This document shows positions 7,936 through 15,871 of a DNA stretch of 58,447 nt, piece after piece. Each line of letters begins with the position of its first letter. The stretch's first letter is position 1. The notes under the pieces were generated by a model. The model was not told the origin of the DNA. It saw only the letters and a program-made list of their open reading frames with translations, and ran no database searches. The translations under genes were made by a program, and so were the position numbers. Source of the stretch: Halalkalibacter oceani (GTDB lineage Bacteria; Bacillota; Bacilli; Bacillales; Bacillaceae_D). The stretch lies in the NCBI RefSeq assembly GCF_023715705.1, contig NZ_JAMBOS010000026.1, forward strand, positions 1 through 58,447, read 5' to 3'.

Positions 7936-8241
7936 ATGGAAACAAAACAAAAAAACACACGACGGGCATTATGGTTGTTAGCTGTTTTAGTACTCGCATT
8001 TCTCTTGACTCAAACAAGACTTGGCATGATCCTTTTTTCAAGTCCCTGGTGGGTTTATCTCGTCATCATCGGAATTATCGTCAGTGGCTATTTCTCGCTG
8101 AAATATACGTTGGAGGACAAACGGTACGAGCAGGAATGGATTGAAAGTGAAGGCAAGGTCTACCTTGAGCGGATGGCGGCCGAAAAGGATCGGAGAAATC
8201 ATATGAAAGAAGCTGTCTCCAAGGCGAAAAACACGCTCTAA
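7936..8241 (+). CDS. yhaL: Sporulation-associated membrane protein YhaL
   Basis: The 101-residue protein has hydrophobic segments at about 10-27 and 34-52, the second beginning SPWWVYLVIIGIIVSGY. A charged cytoplasmic-type tail follows (EWIESEGKVYLERMAAEKDRR). The SPWWVYL and GKVYLERM blocks match the small YhaL family located between yhaM and prsA in Bacillus. It has been annotated as a sporulation protein, but its biochemical role is not known to me. GGAGGGAAGGAA precedes the ATG. Confidence 0.8.
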   Translation: METKQKNTRRALWLLAVLVLAFLLTQTRLGMILFSSPWWVYLVIIGIIVSGYFSLKYTLEDKRYEQEWIESEGKVYLERMAAEKDRRNHMKEAVSKAKNTL

Positions 8242-8264
8242 AGACGGATGAAAAAAACGAGAGC

Positions 8265-8345
8265 GGGTCAAAAGTATTTCACCTACATGACTATCCGAAC
8301 AAGGGAAAAGAGGGGAAGCCGCCGCTCCTGAAAGCGTGCCCCCCA
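8265..8345 (+). repeat. Partial copy of the large intergenic repeat found at 27031-27679
   Basis: The segment starts GGGTCAAAAGTATTTC and continues GACTATCCGAACAA, AGAGGGGAA and CGCTCCTGAAA. The same blocks, in the same order, lie on the minus strand from 27641 downward. It then jumps to AAAGCGTGCCCCCC, which in the long copy occurs about 500 bases further on. It is therefore a shortened copy with the middle removed. Confidence 0.75.
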
Positions 8346-8393
8346 TCCCGGTAGCGAGGCCGAAGAGCCGGACCCCTGACTACGAAACAAAAA

Positions 8394-8465
8394 GAGCTTG
8401 AGACAAAACTAGCTTTGAACCTATTGGCAATGGCTTTAAAAGATCGTAGGGGTTCCACTCATTGC
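8394..8465 (-). repeat. Structured intergenic repeat, reversed copy lacking the upper stem
   Basis: Read on the minus strand, it runs GCAATGAGTGGAACCCCTAC, GATCTTTTAA, AGCCATTGCC, then GCTAGTTTTGTCTCAAGCTC. Compared with the copy at 4276, everything from the first AGCC to the second AGCC is missing. That removes the 13-bp upper stem and one side of the lower stem. The outer GCAATG/CATTGC pairing and the tail are kept. Confidence 0.75.
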
Positions 8466-8467
8466 TA

Positions 8468-8512
8468 AGGGGCCGGGAAAAAGGTGAAAAAACAACCTTT
8501 TTCCCGGCCCCT
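8468..8512. terminator. Bidirectional terminator between yhaL and prsA
   Basis: GGGGCCGGGAAAAAGG pairs with CCTTTTTCCCGGCCCC around TGAAAAAACAA, followed by a T-run. It lies five bases beyond the prsA stop codon. It is one of the clearest members of the AACAACC-apex hairpin family. Confidence 0.85.
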
Positions 8513-8516
8513 TTTT

Positions 8517-9428
8517 TTATTCAGCCGCTGATTCGCTTGCGTCAGAAGTGAATAAATCAGAAAACTGCTGATCGCGGATATCGATGTCAGATTGCTCAAG
8601 CAGTTCATTCATCACTTCTTCCGTTGATTTGGACTGCTCCTGGATCAAAATTTGTTCAATGTCGGCAGCGAAATCTTCATAGCTTGCCTTTTGCCCCGTT
8701 ACTTTAATAATATGGAAGCCGTAATCGGACTCAACCGGCTCACTGATTTCCCCGACTTCAAGTGAAAAGGCCGCTTCTTCGAAAGGCGCAACCATCCGTC
8801 CTTTGCCGAAATAGCCAAGTTCTCCACCGTTTGCCGCCGATCCATCAATCGAATACTCCTCGGCAAGTGCCGCAAAGTCTTCGCCAGCCTCTAGCTTGTC
8901 CAATACTTCCTGTGCGGTTGCTTCATCTTCCACTAAAATGTGGCTTGCTTCAACCTGCTCTGAAAACTGCTCGCTGTTTTCCTCATAATAAGCCTGCTTA
9001 GCTTCTTCCGTCACTTCCACATCGGCTGAAGCCAGCTGCTGTAAAATGAGAGGAGGGATAATGTATTCCTCAGTAAAAGTATCCAAAGAGTCTGCTTCGA
9101 TGTTAAATTGTGAACGCAGGACATTGAGCAATTCTTCATCATCCTGAACGCCCAAATTGGTCCGGAACTTATCAAGCTCTGCCTGAATTTCTTCATCTGT
9201 CAACTCAATATTTTCTCCTGCTTTCAGCAGGATATCGCGCCGAATCATTTCTTCTAGTGTAGCCTCACCGTAGCGCTGCTTTAATGTATTGACGAATTCA
9301 CTTTCAGTAATTTCTGTTCCATTCACTACAGCTACAGCTGTTTGGTCATCTGCCGCTTCATTATCATTACAGGCAGCTAACAAAGTTATGCAACAGAGGC
9401 CGACAGCGGCCAATAAATGCTTTTTCAT
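8517..9428 (-). CDS. prsA: Foldase lipoprotein PrsA
   Basis: I chose ATG 9428 (MKKHLLAAVG), 8 bases after GAGGAG; the frame also opens at a GTG nine bases earlier that abuts the ribosome site. The 303-residue protein has a lipoprotein signal with lipobox LLAAC (Cys20). It also has an N-terminal chaperone-like region and a parvulin-type PPIase domain, with ASHILVEDEATAQ, FAALAEEYSIDGSAANGGELGYFG and the GFHIIKVTG end. An acidic C-terminal tail ends ASESAAE. PrsA folds exported proteins after Sec translocation at the membrane-wall interface. It is the functional partner of the CssRS stress system encoded nearby. Confidence 0.94.
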   Translation of the reverse strand: MKKHLLAAVGLCCITLLAACNDNEAADDQTAVAVVNGTEITESEFVNTLKQRYGEATLEEMIRRDILLKAGENIELTDEEIQAELDKFRTNLGVQDDEELLNVLRSQFNIEADSLDTFTEEYIIPPLILQQLASADVEVTEEAKQAYYEENSEQFSEQVEASHILVEDEATAQEVLDKLEAGEDFAALAEEYSIDGSAANGGELGYFGKGRMVAPFEEAAFSLEVGEISEPVESDYGFHIIKVTGQKASYEDFAADIEQILIQEQSKSTEEVMNELLEQSDIDIRDQQFSDLFTSDASESAAE

Positions 9429-9617
9429 TCCATTCACTCCTCAACTTCTGACGAAACATTAAAGTCTGTCTCTTCACTTAGATAACTATACCATAGTTCC
9501 TTAGCAGAGATAAAGAGGTCAAATAAGTTCCACCGTCAAGTAAATGGGAAAAAGGCCCAGTACTTATCCTTATGACGTGCATAGAATATTCTAACCAAGT
9601 AAGGAGGAGGTGTTACT

Positions 9618-9701
9618 ATGTCTAACGCATACCAAGGTGGATTTGCGTTGATCGTCGTATTGTTCATCTTATTAGTCATTGTAGGTGCTGCTTGGCTATA
9701 A
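9618..9701 (+). CDS. Tiny YjcZ-type membrane protein (27 aa)
   Basis: A very strong ribosome site (AAGGAGGAGGTG) precedes the ATG. The product MSNAYQGGFALIVVLF continues as a single hydrophobic helix ending GAAWL. The pattern of a short Gly/Asn/Tyr head, FALIVVLFILLVIVG and an aromatic end is that of the YjcZ/SscA-like tiny transmembrane proteins of Bacillus, several of which are made during sporulation. It is too short for most ORF finders. A second copy lies 68 bases downstream. Confidence 0.85.
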   Translation: MSNAYQGGFALIVVLFILLVIVGAAWL

Positions 9702-9769
9702 ATGAGCAAGGATTCAACACCTTTGCGTAATAGAGCAGCTCCATATCAAATCAAGGAGGGAAAAACAAT

Positions 9770-9856
9770 ATGAGTCACGGCTACAATAACAGCTTCGCGC
9801 TATTGGTCGTCTTGTTTATCTTGTTAGTGATTATTGGGGCCTCCTGGTGGTTCTAA
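9770..9856 (+). CDS. Tiny YjcZ-type membrane protein, tandem paralogue (28 aa)
   Basis: AAGGAGGG lies 9 bases before the ATG. The product begins MSHGYNNSFALLVVLF and ends GASWWF. It is clearly a paralogue of the 9618 gene, sharing the FAL-VVLFILLVI helix. A hairpin follows at 9865. Membership of the YjcZ/SscA-like family implies a small integral membrane or spore-associated protein; the actual role is unknown. Confidence 0.85.
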   Translation: MSHGYNNSFALLVVLFILLVIIGASWWF

Positions 9857-9864
9857 TAATGAAA

Positions 9865-9906
9865 GAGATGCCTCAGCAGGACTGGTAAGACCTGCTGAGG
9901 CATCTC
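9865..9906. terminator. Strong hairpin after the tiny membrane genes
   Basis: GAGATGCCTCAGCAGG pairs perfectly with CCTGCTGAGGCATCTC around a 10-base loop. The run of T lies on the minus-strand side, so it may terminate transcription coming from the right as well as stabilise the mRNA of the two tiny genes. Confidence 0.65.
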
Positions 9907-10065
9907 TGAAGCAGCGTGAAGCCGGAGGGCAGTTTATTCTTTCCTCCGGCTTCGCACAGTATCGAGCCGCTGTAGCTCGTTTTCAGTTAGTGGGAAACTC
10001 TCCGGCGCAGCCTTCAGCAATGGACAGGCTGCTTTTCACTTCTTCTGGGCATGCTTGTAGCCTGC

Positions 10066-10245
10066 CTATGTAAACAGAATCTTAACATATGTAGAAGTAA
10101 GTAAAATCGTAATAAGAATATTAATGGTTCGGAAAAGCTTCGGCTGCTTTTCAGTCGGGATCTCGCGCTTGATGCACAGAGCATCTGTCATCGAGTTAAT
10201 CATGAACAGAATGAATAGCGCAAATAAAATAATAAAGAAGACCAT
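10066..10245 (-). CDS. Small membrane protein, unknown function (59 aa)
   Basis: I chose the start at 10245 (MVFFIILFALF) because CAGGAGGCAGAGAC lies immediately upstream on the minus strand; the longer frame has no ribosome site. The product has two hydrophobic segments, at about 2-15 and 40-57. The hydrophilic connector contains MTDALCIKREIPTEKQPK. I do not recognise the family. Its ends lie in non-coding DNA, and it is divergent from the DUF2140 gene at 10396. Confidence 0.6.
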   Translation of the reverse strand: MVFFIILFALFILFMINSMTDALCIKREIPTEKQPKLFRTINILITILLTSTYVKILFT

Positions 10246-10395
10246 GTCTCTGCCTCCTGACGGACAATGATAGTTAAACTTTATCAAAAGTTGACTGAAA
10301 AAGATAGGAAAATAGCTTAATTTATCTGGAGTGTTTATAATTTTGTCATAAGAGGGAAAGAGGGCGATACGGACTTCGTTCCGGAGGAGGAAAAT

Positions 10396-10995
10396 ATGAA
10401 AAAAATGGACAAGGTTAACTGGAAGGTCGCGTTTTTCACTTTGTTAGGCATACTCGTTTGTCTCGGTGTTGCCTGCTTGATCATCATCCTGCGCCTTTTT
10501 CCTGCGGCGGATGAAAATTATTTTGTACCAAAGGAGCGCGGGGCAGAAGAAGCCAGCTTTTTGATCCAAACTGACCGCAGCCGCTTAAATACATATTTAG
10601 CTAAGTATTTGCAGGAGCAGGAAAGCGAGGTTTCTTATTTGATTGAACTGACGGATGAGGAGGTTCACTTCCGTTCCTCTTTGCCTGTCATGGGGCAGAA
10701 TGTGGCGGTTGAGATGGACTTTTTCCCGGTTGTGGCGGAGAATGGCGACTTGCTGCTGGAAGTGAGAAGTGTCGCTGTAGGACTGTTGCAGCTGCCCGTT
10801 GAGCGGGTGCTTCAACTGATTGATGCCTGGGTGGAGCGCCCTGAATGGGTCAATATTTATCCGGGAGAGAGGCTGGTGGAGGTCGGCATTACCGAACTCG
10901 AAGTCGGCGAAAATGAAGTTTTTTCATTCCGGATGGTGACCTTTGATTTGCCGAATGACCGAATTGAGCTTGAAATGATCGCAAACGAATCATAA
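10396..10995 (+). CDS. YpmS-like DUF2140 membrane-anchored protein
   Basis: The 199-residue protein has a short basic N-terminus, one transmembrane segment (about 11-32, VAFFTLLGILVCLGVACLIII) and an extracytoplasmic domain. The domain contains DRSRLNTYLAKYL, FRSSLPVMGQNVAVEMDFFP and LPVERVLQLIDAW, blocks that match the DUF2140/YpmS family. No enzymatic motif is visible. GGAGGAGGAAAAT precedes the ATG. Two candidate roles, lipid or cell-wall related, have been suggested for such anchored all-beta domains, but nothing here supports either. It converges on a minus-strand gene through the bidirectional terminator at 11005. Confidence 0.75.
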   Translation: MKKMDKVNWKVAFFTLLGILVCLGVACLIIILRLFPAADENYFVPKERGAEEASFLIQTDRSRLNTYLAKYLQEQESEVSYLIELTDEEVHFRSSLPVMGQNVAVEMDFFPVVAENGDLLLEVRSVAVGLLQLPVERVLQLIDAWVERPEWVNIYPGERLVEVGITELEVGENEVFSFRMVTFDLPNDRIELEMIANES

Positions 10996-11004
10996 CAATA
11001 AGAA

Positions 11005-11043
11005 AAGGGTGTCACAAAACGAAATCGTTTGATCGACACCCTT
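11005..11043. terminator. Bidirectional terminator
   Basis: AAGGGTGTC and GACACCCTT form the stem base around an inner inverted AACGAAATCGTT. It separates the converging genes at 10396 and 11046. Confidence 0.7.
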
Positions 11044-11045
11044 GG

Positions 11046-11588
11046 TTAAGCAGCCTGTTTCACTAAAATATGAAACCCTTCTGCATGATTTTCGATATAG
11101 CTGTTCTTTGGCGCTTTAATGAGATAGGACGCATAAATGAGATCGAAAAAGGCAAGTCCGAAGTGGATCGAGCTCATAATCGAAATATAAGCGATATAAG
11201 CAGGAAATGCGATCGCTGCTGCGGCGCCAACCGTCGTCAGCACGAGCAGAGGCATCAACAAAGAAATTAAAAATAAATCACGTGACACCGGCTTCGTCAT
11301 CTTAACAGCGAGCGTCGGAATGATGGAAAGCCGCTCTACTTTAAGCAGCACTCTTTTCCCGCAAAGCCAGATCGGGATCATATGAAGCACTTTGTGAACG
11401 AGAACGAGCACGGGAATGCTGAGAAGAAACAGGAAAAGACTTATATTGGTTAATTGTGAGGCTCCGACAAAGGAACTCACCGCTAAATAGTACAGCAGAA
11501 AAGAAAAAAGCATCGTACATACTGAATAGAACACGAGGCGTGACGCTCCGTAATCCTGTGTAATGCGTATGGTTTTCCAGCAATTCAT
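11046..11588 (-). CDS. DUF3267-like membrane protein with a degenerate HExxH motif
   Basis: I chose ATG 11588 (MNCWKTIRITQDYG), about 9 bases after GAGGAGGTG. The 180-residue product has four predicted membrane segments. One of them contains LVLVHKVLHMIPIWLCGKR, which aligns by eye with the HExxH segment of DUF3267 putative zinc metalloproteases. The catalytic Glu is replaced by Lys (H-K-V-L-H), so zinc proteolysis is unlikely. The segment LERLSIIPTLAVKMTKPVSRDLF and the rest of the layout fit the family. It lies head-to-tail with hpr, as members of this region often do in Bacillus. Family assignment is by pattern only. Confidence 0.65.
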   Translation of the reverse strand: MNCWKTIRITQDYGASRLVFYSVCTMLFSFLLYYLAVSSFVGASQLTNISLFLFLLSIPVLVLVHKVLHMIPIWLCGKRVLLKVERLSIIPTLAVKMTKPVSRDLFLISLLMPLLVLTTVGAAAAIAFPAYIAYISIMSSIHFGLAFFDLIYASYLIKAPKNSYIENHAEGFHILVKQAA

Positions 11589-11701
11589 AATGGGTGCCAC
11601 CTCCTCAATCTAATTGCTTAATTTACGCCTGTTTTGCAAAAAAATCAAGGGGCTGATGAAAAATAAAAGGATTTCGACAATAAAAACCGCTTTCATGAAA
11701 A

Positions 11702-11762
11702 AAAGCCGCCTCAAATCGGGTGTTCTTCCCTTTTTGAAACAGCTCCCAAATCAGGCGGCTTT
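11702..11762 (-). terminator. Terminator after hpr
   Basis: AAAGCCGCCT (11702 onward) pairs with AGGCGGCTTT next to the hpr stop codon. On the minus strand the 3' arm runs into a T-rich stretch. The arms are separated by about 40 bases that also contain a weaker inner pairing. Confidence 0.65.
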
Positions 11763-12320
11763 CTATCTTTTTTTCACGAGCTTGCCTTCCTCTTCGGTAA
11801 ATTCTTCATCAAATTTATGCAATGTTTCTTCAAAAATTTCGACAAAATCAGGGCCGTAAATATGGCGGACGATACTGATCAATTCTGAGAATTCAGGGAA
11901 TTTACCGTAAAGATTACGAATTGGCAAGGCTCCCTCGTATACGCCGTAAGTAGTAGGCTCATAGGCTTCGAGAGTTTGCAAAAATAAATCCTGACCTTCC
12001 TGCGTCAAGCAGACATAGGTGTTACGTTTATCGTTTTCCTTTTTCGAAAAAATGAGCAATCCTCTTTCTTCCAGTTTTTTCGAGAAATTGAAGGCGGTCG
12101 AGACATGCATAACACCAAATTTCGCAATATCTGAGATAGAGGCTCCATCCAGATGATACGCGATCCATAAGATATGATGCTCATTAATATTAAGGTCGAA
12201 TGGTTTAATCCACGTTTGCCAGTCCTTCTCTACTGATTTCCACAATGCTTTACTTAGCTGCGCTACCTTATGGCTGAAAATAACAGATTGTTTTAAGGAG
12301 CAAGGTATTTGGTGATCCAT
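11763..12320 (-). CDS. hpr: MarR-family transition-state regulator Hpr (ScoC)
   Basis: The 185-residue protein contains [41 protein letters not shown] and NDKRNTYV. These are nearly identical to B. subtilis Hpr/ScoC and form the MarR winged-helix domain (about 20-130). The C-terminal part has FGKFPE-like and [17 protein letters not shown] blocks. Hpr represses extracellular protease genes, oligopeptide permeases and sporulation-related genes as cells enter stationary phase. The C-terminal tail is shorter than in B. subtilis. Gene order with serC and hit nearby is conserved. Confidence 0.93.
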   Translation of the reverse strand: MDHQIPCSLKQSVIFSHKVAQLSKALWKSVEKDWQTWIKPFDLNINEHHILWIAYHLDGASISDIAKFGVMHVSTAFNFSKKLEERGLLIFSKKENDKRNTYVCLTQEGQDLFLQTLEAYEPTTYGVYEGALPIRNLYGKFPEFSELISIVRHIYGPDFVEIFEETLHKFDEEFTEEEGKLVKKR

Positions 12321-12615
12321 CTTTCTCCCCCCATCTTAAAGTTGATTATCCCATCAATCTGTCCGAGTCAGAGAAACTATTCATGAATAGTTTATCACTA
12401 TTCCGATCCAAGAAATGAGCAGTGATAACTTATTCGTTACGCAATGAAAAAAGGGAAAACCGGAGATGTCTTTCAAGGAAACCCTTTTTTCAGACATCTG
12501 CCGGAAATGCTTTCATTCATTCGGGCTTTTCATTCTTGTTCATTTGTTTTAGAGCGAAAAACGAGTCATTTTTCCTTACCTTCCTCCATATATCTAATAG
12601 GCAAGGAGGGATTTT

Positions 12616-12804
12616 ATGGAAGCATTTATTTTGTTATTGATTTCAGTTTTTTTACTTTCCATATACGGCTTTATCTATGTGTCTTACCGTCTCCTTCGGA
12701 AAGTGAAACAGGAAGAGAGGTCGCAATTTAAAAAGACCTTTTTCATCCTGTTGTTTCTTGCGGTGCTGAGCGGCTCAAGCGCTACCTGGCTCGTTCTTCC
12801 ATAA
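12616..12804 (+). CDS. Small membrane protein, unknown function (62 aa)
   Basis: CAAGGAGGGATTTT precedes the ATG at a good distance. The product has an N-terminal hydrophobic segment (about 3-25, including FLLSIYGFIYVSYRL), a basic middle (RKVKQEERSQFKKT) and a second hydrophobic segment (about 43-61). I do not recognise the family. It stands alone between hpr and serC, both on the other strand. Confidence 0.65.
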   Translation: MEAFILLLISVFLLSIYGFIYVSYRLLRKVKQEERSQFKKTFFILLFLAVLSGSSATWLVLP

Positions 12805-12860
12805 GAACGAGAAAAGGAGGAAGGAACCGGCTTTTATTATTGTACAATATCGGCTCGCCT

Positions 12861-13937
12861 TTAACGGCGATAGCTCTTCATATAGTCACTCAGCGCTACA
12901 CATGCTTCCAGCGGAACAGCGTTATAGGTCGAAGCGCGGCAACCGCCGACGGAACGATGCCCATTAAGACCGACAAAGCCGAGTTCCTTCGCCTTGGCAA
13001 GGAAGCGTTTATTTTCTTCTTCGCTCGGCAGGTTGAACGTAATGTTCATCAGCGAGCGTGAATCTTTTTCAGCATGACCGCGATAAAATCCGTCACTTTC
13101 ATCAATCGCGTCATAAATCAGCTTCGCTTTTTCTTCATTTCTTCGTTCAATCGCTTCAATTCCACCCTGGTCTTTGACCCATTGCAGCACTTGATTCAGC
13201 ATATAAATCGAGAATGTCGGCGGTGTATGATAAAGAGAGTTCGCCTCGCTATGTGTCCGGTAACGTAAAAGAGTCGGCACATGGTCAACCTCTTCCTCAA
13301 GAAGGTCTTCACGGATGATAACGATCGTCACACCGGCTGGACCGAGATTCTTCTGAGCACCGGCATAGATCATGCCGAATTTTTCAATCTCAATTTTCCG
13401 TGAAAGAATATCACTCGACATGTCAGCAATTAAAGGAGCATGCGTCACAGTCGGGAATTCTTTCCATTGTGTTCCGAAAATCGTATTATTCGAAGTGAGG
13501 TGAACATAGGCGTCATTCTCATTGTATGTGATAGCATCAAGTGCCGGAATAGAGCGGTACTGTGTCTCCTTCGTCGAAGCACCGACCGCAGTGTCGCCAA
13601 GAAGTTTCCCTTCTTTCAGTGCTTTCTCTGACCACGAGCCTGTTAACAGGTAGTTTCCAATCTTCCCGGGCTTTAAAAATTGCAGCGGAACCATCGCGAA
13701 TTGGAGGCTGGCGCCGCCTTGTAAAAACAGAACCTTATATGAATCAGGAATCGCAAGCAGTTCCTTCAGTAAGGCAATTGCTTCTTCATGAACAGCTTCA
13801 AAATCCTTGCTGCGGTGACTTAATTCCATCACGGACATGCCAGTGCCGTTAAAATTCGTTAATTCAGCCTGCGCTTTCTCTAAGACGCTTTTTGGCAAAG
13901 CTGATGGACCGGCATTAAAGTTAAAAACTTCCTGCAT
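12861..13937 (-). CDS. serC: Phosphoserine aminotransferase SerC
   Basis: I chose ATG 13937 (MQEVFNFNAGPSALP), 8 bases after AAAGGAG; a GTG nine bases upstream is less well placed. The 358-residue PLP enzyme has FNAGPSALP, LLFLQGGAS-type cofactor contacts, TSNNTIFGTQW, and the Schiff-base Lys in YAGAQKNLGPAGV. The C-terminal part has GHRSVGGCRASTYNA. It converts 3-phosphohydroxypyruvate and glutamate to phosphoserine in serine synthesis, and it also acts in pyridoxal phosphate synthesis in some bacteria. Length and motifs are normal. Confidence 0.95.
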   Translation of the reverse strand: MQEVFNFNAGPSALPKSVLEKAQAELTNFNGTGMSVMELSHRSKDFEAVHEEAIALLKELLAIPDSYKVLFLQGGASLQFAMVPLQFLKPGKIGNYLLTGSWSEKALKEGKLLGDTAVGASTKETQYRSIPALDAITYNENDAYVHLTSNNTIFGTQWKEFPTVTHAPLIADMSSDILSRKIEIEKFGMIYAGAQKNLGPAGVTIVIIREDLLEEEVDHVPTLLRYRTHSEANSLYHTPPTFSIYMLNQVLQWVKDQGGIEAIERRNEEKAKLIYDAIDESDGFYRGHAEKDSRSLMNITFNLPSEEENKRFLAKAKELGFVGLNGHRSVGGCRASTYNAVPLEACVALSDYMKSYRR

Positions 13938-14204
13938 TTTCTCCACTCCTTTAACTCTTCACCACATTAATAGGTGTTAGATTATGATTATCGTACCATA
14001 GTTTCGCTAAAAAATGCTTAGTTTTTTATGTATTTTCAGAATGTTCAAGAGTTAAAAAAAGGGTATGCTTTCAAAAGGTGGATAGCTCCCCTTTTTTTAG
14101 TTCGAACACCGGACGAAACCACTGGTTCTTCAGTCATGATGATGCCTCATCTTGTTAGATTTAACGACGGAGTCATCATTATATAATGAAAATAATCCTG
14201 GGCC

Positions 14205-14630
14205 TTATAAATAACTGGAAATGGCTTTTGCCAGATCATGCAGCTTGTCACCGCTGTACTGGGAGCTGTTGTCTTTCCAGACAGCGCCAAAGCCGTCACC
14301 CTGCCCATAACGCGGAATTAAGTGGACATGGTAGTGAAAGACAGTTTGACCAGCATCCTTACCATTATTATTTACCATATTCAACCCCTTCGGTTGAAAT
14401 GCAGCTTTCTGCCCGTTCGCAATCGTTGGAATAACCGAAAACAGCCGGCTAGCTTGTTCTGCTGGAAGCTCAAATAAATCTTGGTGATGATTTTTTGGAA
14501 TGACAAGCGTGTGGCCCTCGGTTACCTGGCTAATATCGAGGAAGGCCAGCACATGTTCGTCTTCGTATACTTTTGCCGCTGGAATGTCGCCTTTCACAAT
14601 TTTGCAGAAAATACAGTTTGCTTCAGACAT
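14205..14630 (-). CDS. hit: HIT-family nucleotide-binding protein Hit
   Basis: The 141-residue protein begins with CIFCKIVKGDIPAAKVYED. It carries the histidine triad HYHVHLIPRY near residue 100, the catalytic motif of HIT nucleotide hydrolases and transferases. An N-terminal pair of Cys suggests a metal site, as in other Hit/HinT proteins. Substrates are probably AMP-linked nucleotides. As in B. subtilis, it lies near the ecs operon, on the opposite strand. The spacer 13938-14204 between it and serC holds the serC upstream region and short A/T-rich inverted repeats, but no gene that I can see. Confidence 0.93.
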   Translation of the reverse strand: MSEANCIFCKIVKGDIPAAKVYEDEHVLAFLDISQVTEGHTLVIPKNHHQDLFELPAEQASRLFSVIPTIANGQKAAFQPKGLNMVNNNGKDAGQTVFHYHVHLIPRYGQGDGFGAVWKDNSSQYSGDKLHDLAKAISSYL

Positions 14631-14833
14631 CTTCCGTCATCCTTTCTAGAACATGTTTTTAACCACTATAACGAAGGTCGACAATTGTGGCAAGTTGAGA
14701 AATAAGAATCGTACTTTTTTTGTTGGAAAAGACAAGGAGGCCCGGTCTTTTTTCACAATTTCGTCTTATTTGACCAGTTTGGAAGAATGCTATAATGAAA
14801 ACGGTCGACGTATTAGCCGGAGGTGATGACGAC

Positions 14834-15319
14834 ATGAAGAAAGCCCGGTTTGTTCTTGCGGCTGTTATGCTGTTCTTATTCAGCGGCTGTCAAGGCACAG
14901 AAGAGAGCCATCATTCACATACAAATGAACTTGGTGATGTGCGGGAAGCAACTGCTTCACCTGATAGTATGCCTGAATTTCTTACTCATTATGCAGAACC
15001 GATTGGCGAGATCTACGCACTTGTTCCCTCTTATCAGAGCGTTTTGGAACAAATGCCTTGCTACTGTGGCTGCGGAGAGTCAGCCGGTCATCGCAGCAGC
15101 TATGATTGCTTTATTTATGAGCATCAGGCTGATGGAGGCCTTGTTTGGGACGATCACGGCGCGAAATGCGGAGTCTGCCTGGAAATTGCTCATCTTTCAA
15201 TCGAATTGCATGATCGTGGGGTGTCAATCAGTGAGATACGTCAATTTGTTGATGAGCGCTACGAGGAAGGCTTTGCCAAACCGACTCCTACGCCTCAGCC
15301 TGGAGCGGCAGCATCATAA
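14834..15319 (+). CDS. PCYCGC-motif lipoprotein
   Basis: I chose ATG 14834 (MKKARFVLAAVML), 8 bases after GGAGGTG; the upstream in-frame ATG lacks a site. The 161-residue product has a lipoprotein signal with lipobox FSGC. A His/Ser-rich linker follows, then residues about 75-150 with PCYCGCGESAGHRSSYDCF and a further DDHGAKCGVCLEIA. The PCYCGC family (PF13798-like) is an extracytoplasmic Cys-rich domain of unknown function; the Cys pairs and His suggest metal binding. The tail is Pro/Thr-rich (KPTPTPQPG). It is followed by a long non-coding stretch, so it is not in the ecs operon. Confidence 0.8.
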   Translation: MKKARFVLAAVMLFLFSGCQGTEESHHSHTNELGDVREATASPDSMPEFLTHYAEPIGEIYALVPSYQSVLEQMPCYCGCGESAGHRSSYDCFIYEHQADGGLVWDDHGAKCGVCLEIAHLSIELHDRGVSISEIRQFVDERYEEGFAKPTPTPQPGAAAS

Positions 15320-15469
15320 TAGGAGAAGCGTTTTAGGAGAGCCGGTATACATTGAAAAAGATAAAGCGAGTCCGCTTTGCATAAAATAACGGAGGCTCAC
15401 TGTTTCGGTCAGGCACACTTCGTTTGCCGCTTTAAGCCTTGGACAAAAGGGGAAACAGACCTTTTATCG

Positions 15470-15513
15470 AAGCTGCTGAAAAAGTATGATTTTCACTTTT
15501 TCAGCAGCTTTTT
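15470..15513. terminator. Strong bidirectional hairpin
   Basis: AAGCTGCTGAAAAAGT (15470-15485) pairs perfectly over 16 bp with ACTTTTTCAGCAGCTT (15495-15510), followed by TTTTA. A near copy of this hairpin lies at 24422-24452. Confidence 0.75.
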
Positions 15514-15871
15514 AGTAATGAGCTAGGCGCGTAACGCGTGCAGCCATAACTCTTCTTCGAGTTACGAAAAAGGAAGTTTTTCAGTGGCCTCCTTTTTATC
15601 CGGGGCTCTAATCAAACTTATTGCAGATTGATAGCACTATAAGAGAGAACAGCGCCGAGTGACAGAAGCAAAGCCGTGTTAAGTGAACCATAGGGCAGTA
15701 GTCTCTTTATCTGTGTGGGGCTGGTAGCGAAGCGCCCTTCGGTAGAGGGTTTTACCATCATTCAGAGGCTTCGCAAAAAAGGTGGTTTCTCCCTTTTTTT
15801 CTATGCTGTGCAGGACCCACTGGTCGCGGCTGACAGTAATTTGGTAAGATAAGCTTTGAAGGAGAGTGGTA
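15514..15871. other. Non-coding spacer before ecsA
   Basis: No credible ORF is visible. The spacer holds a second AAGGAAGTTTTTCAG block shared, reversed, with the spacer near 24400. It also holds an imperfect GCGAAGC/GCTTCGC inverted repeat (about 15725-15775) ahead of a T-run. The AAGGAG ribosome site of ecsA is at 15859-15864. These look like degraded repeat elements. Confidence 0.5.
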
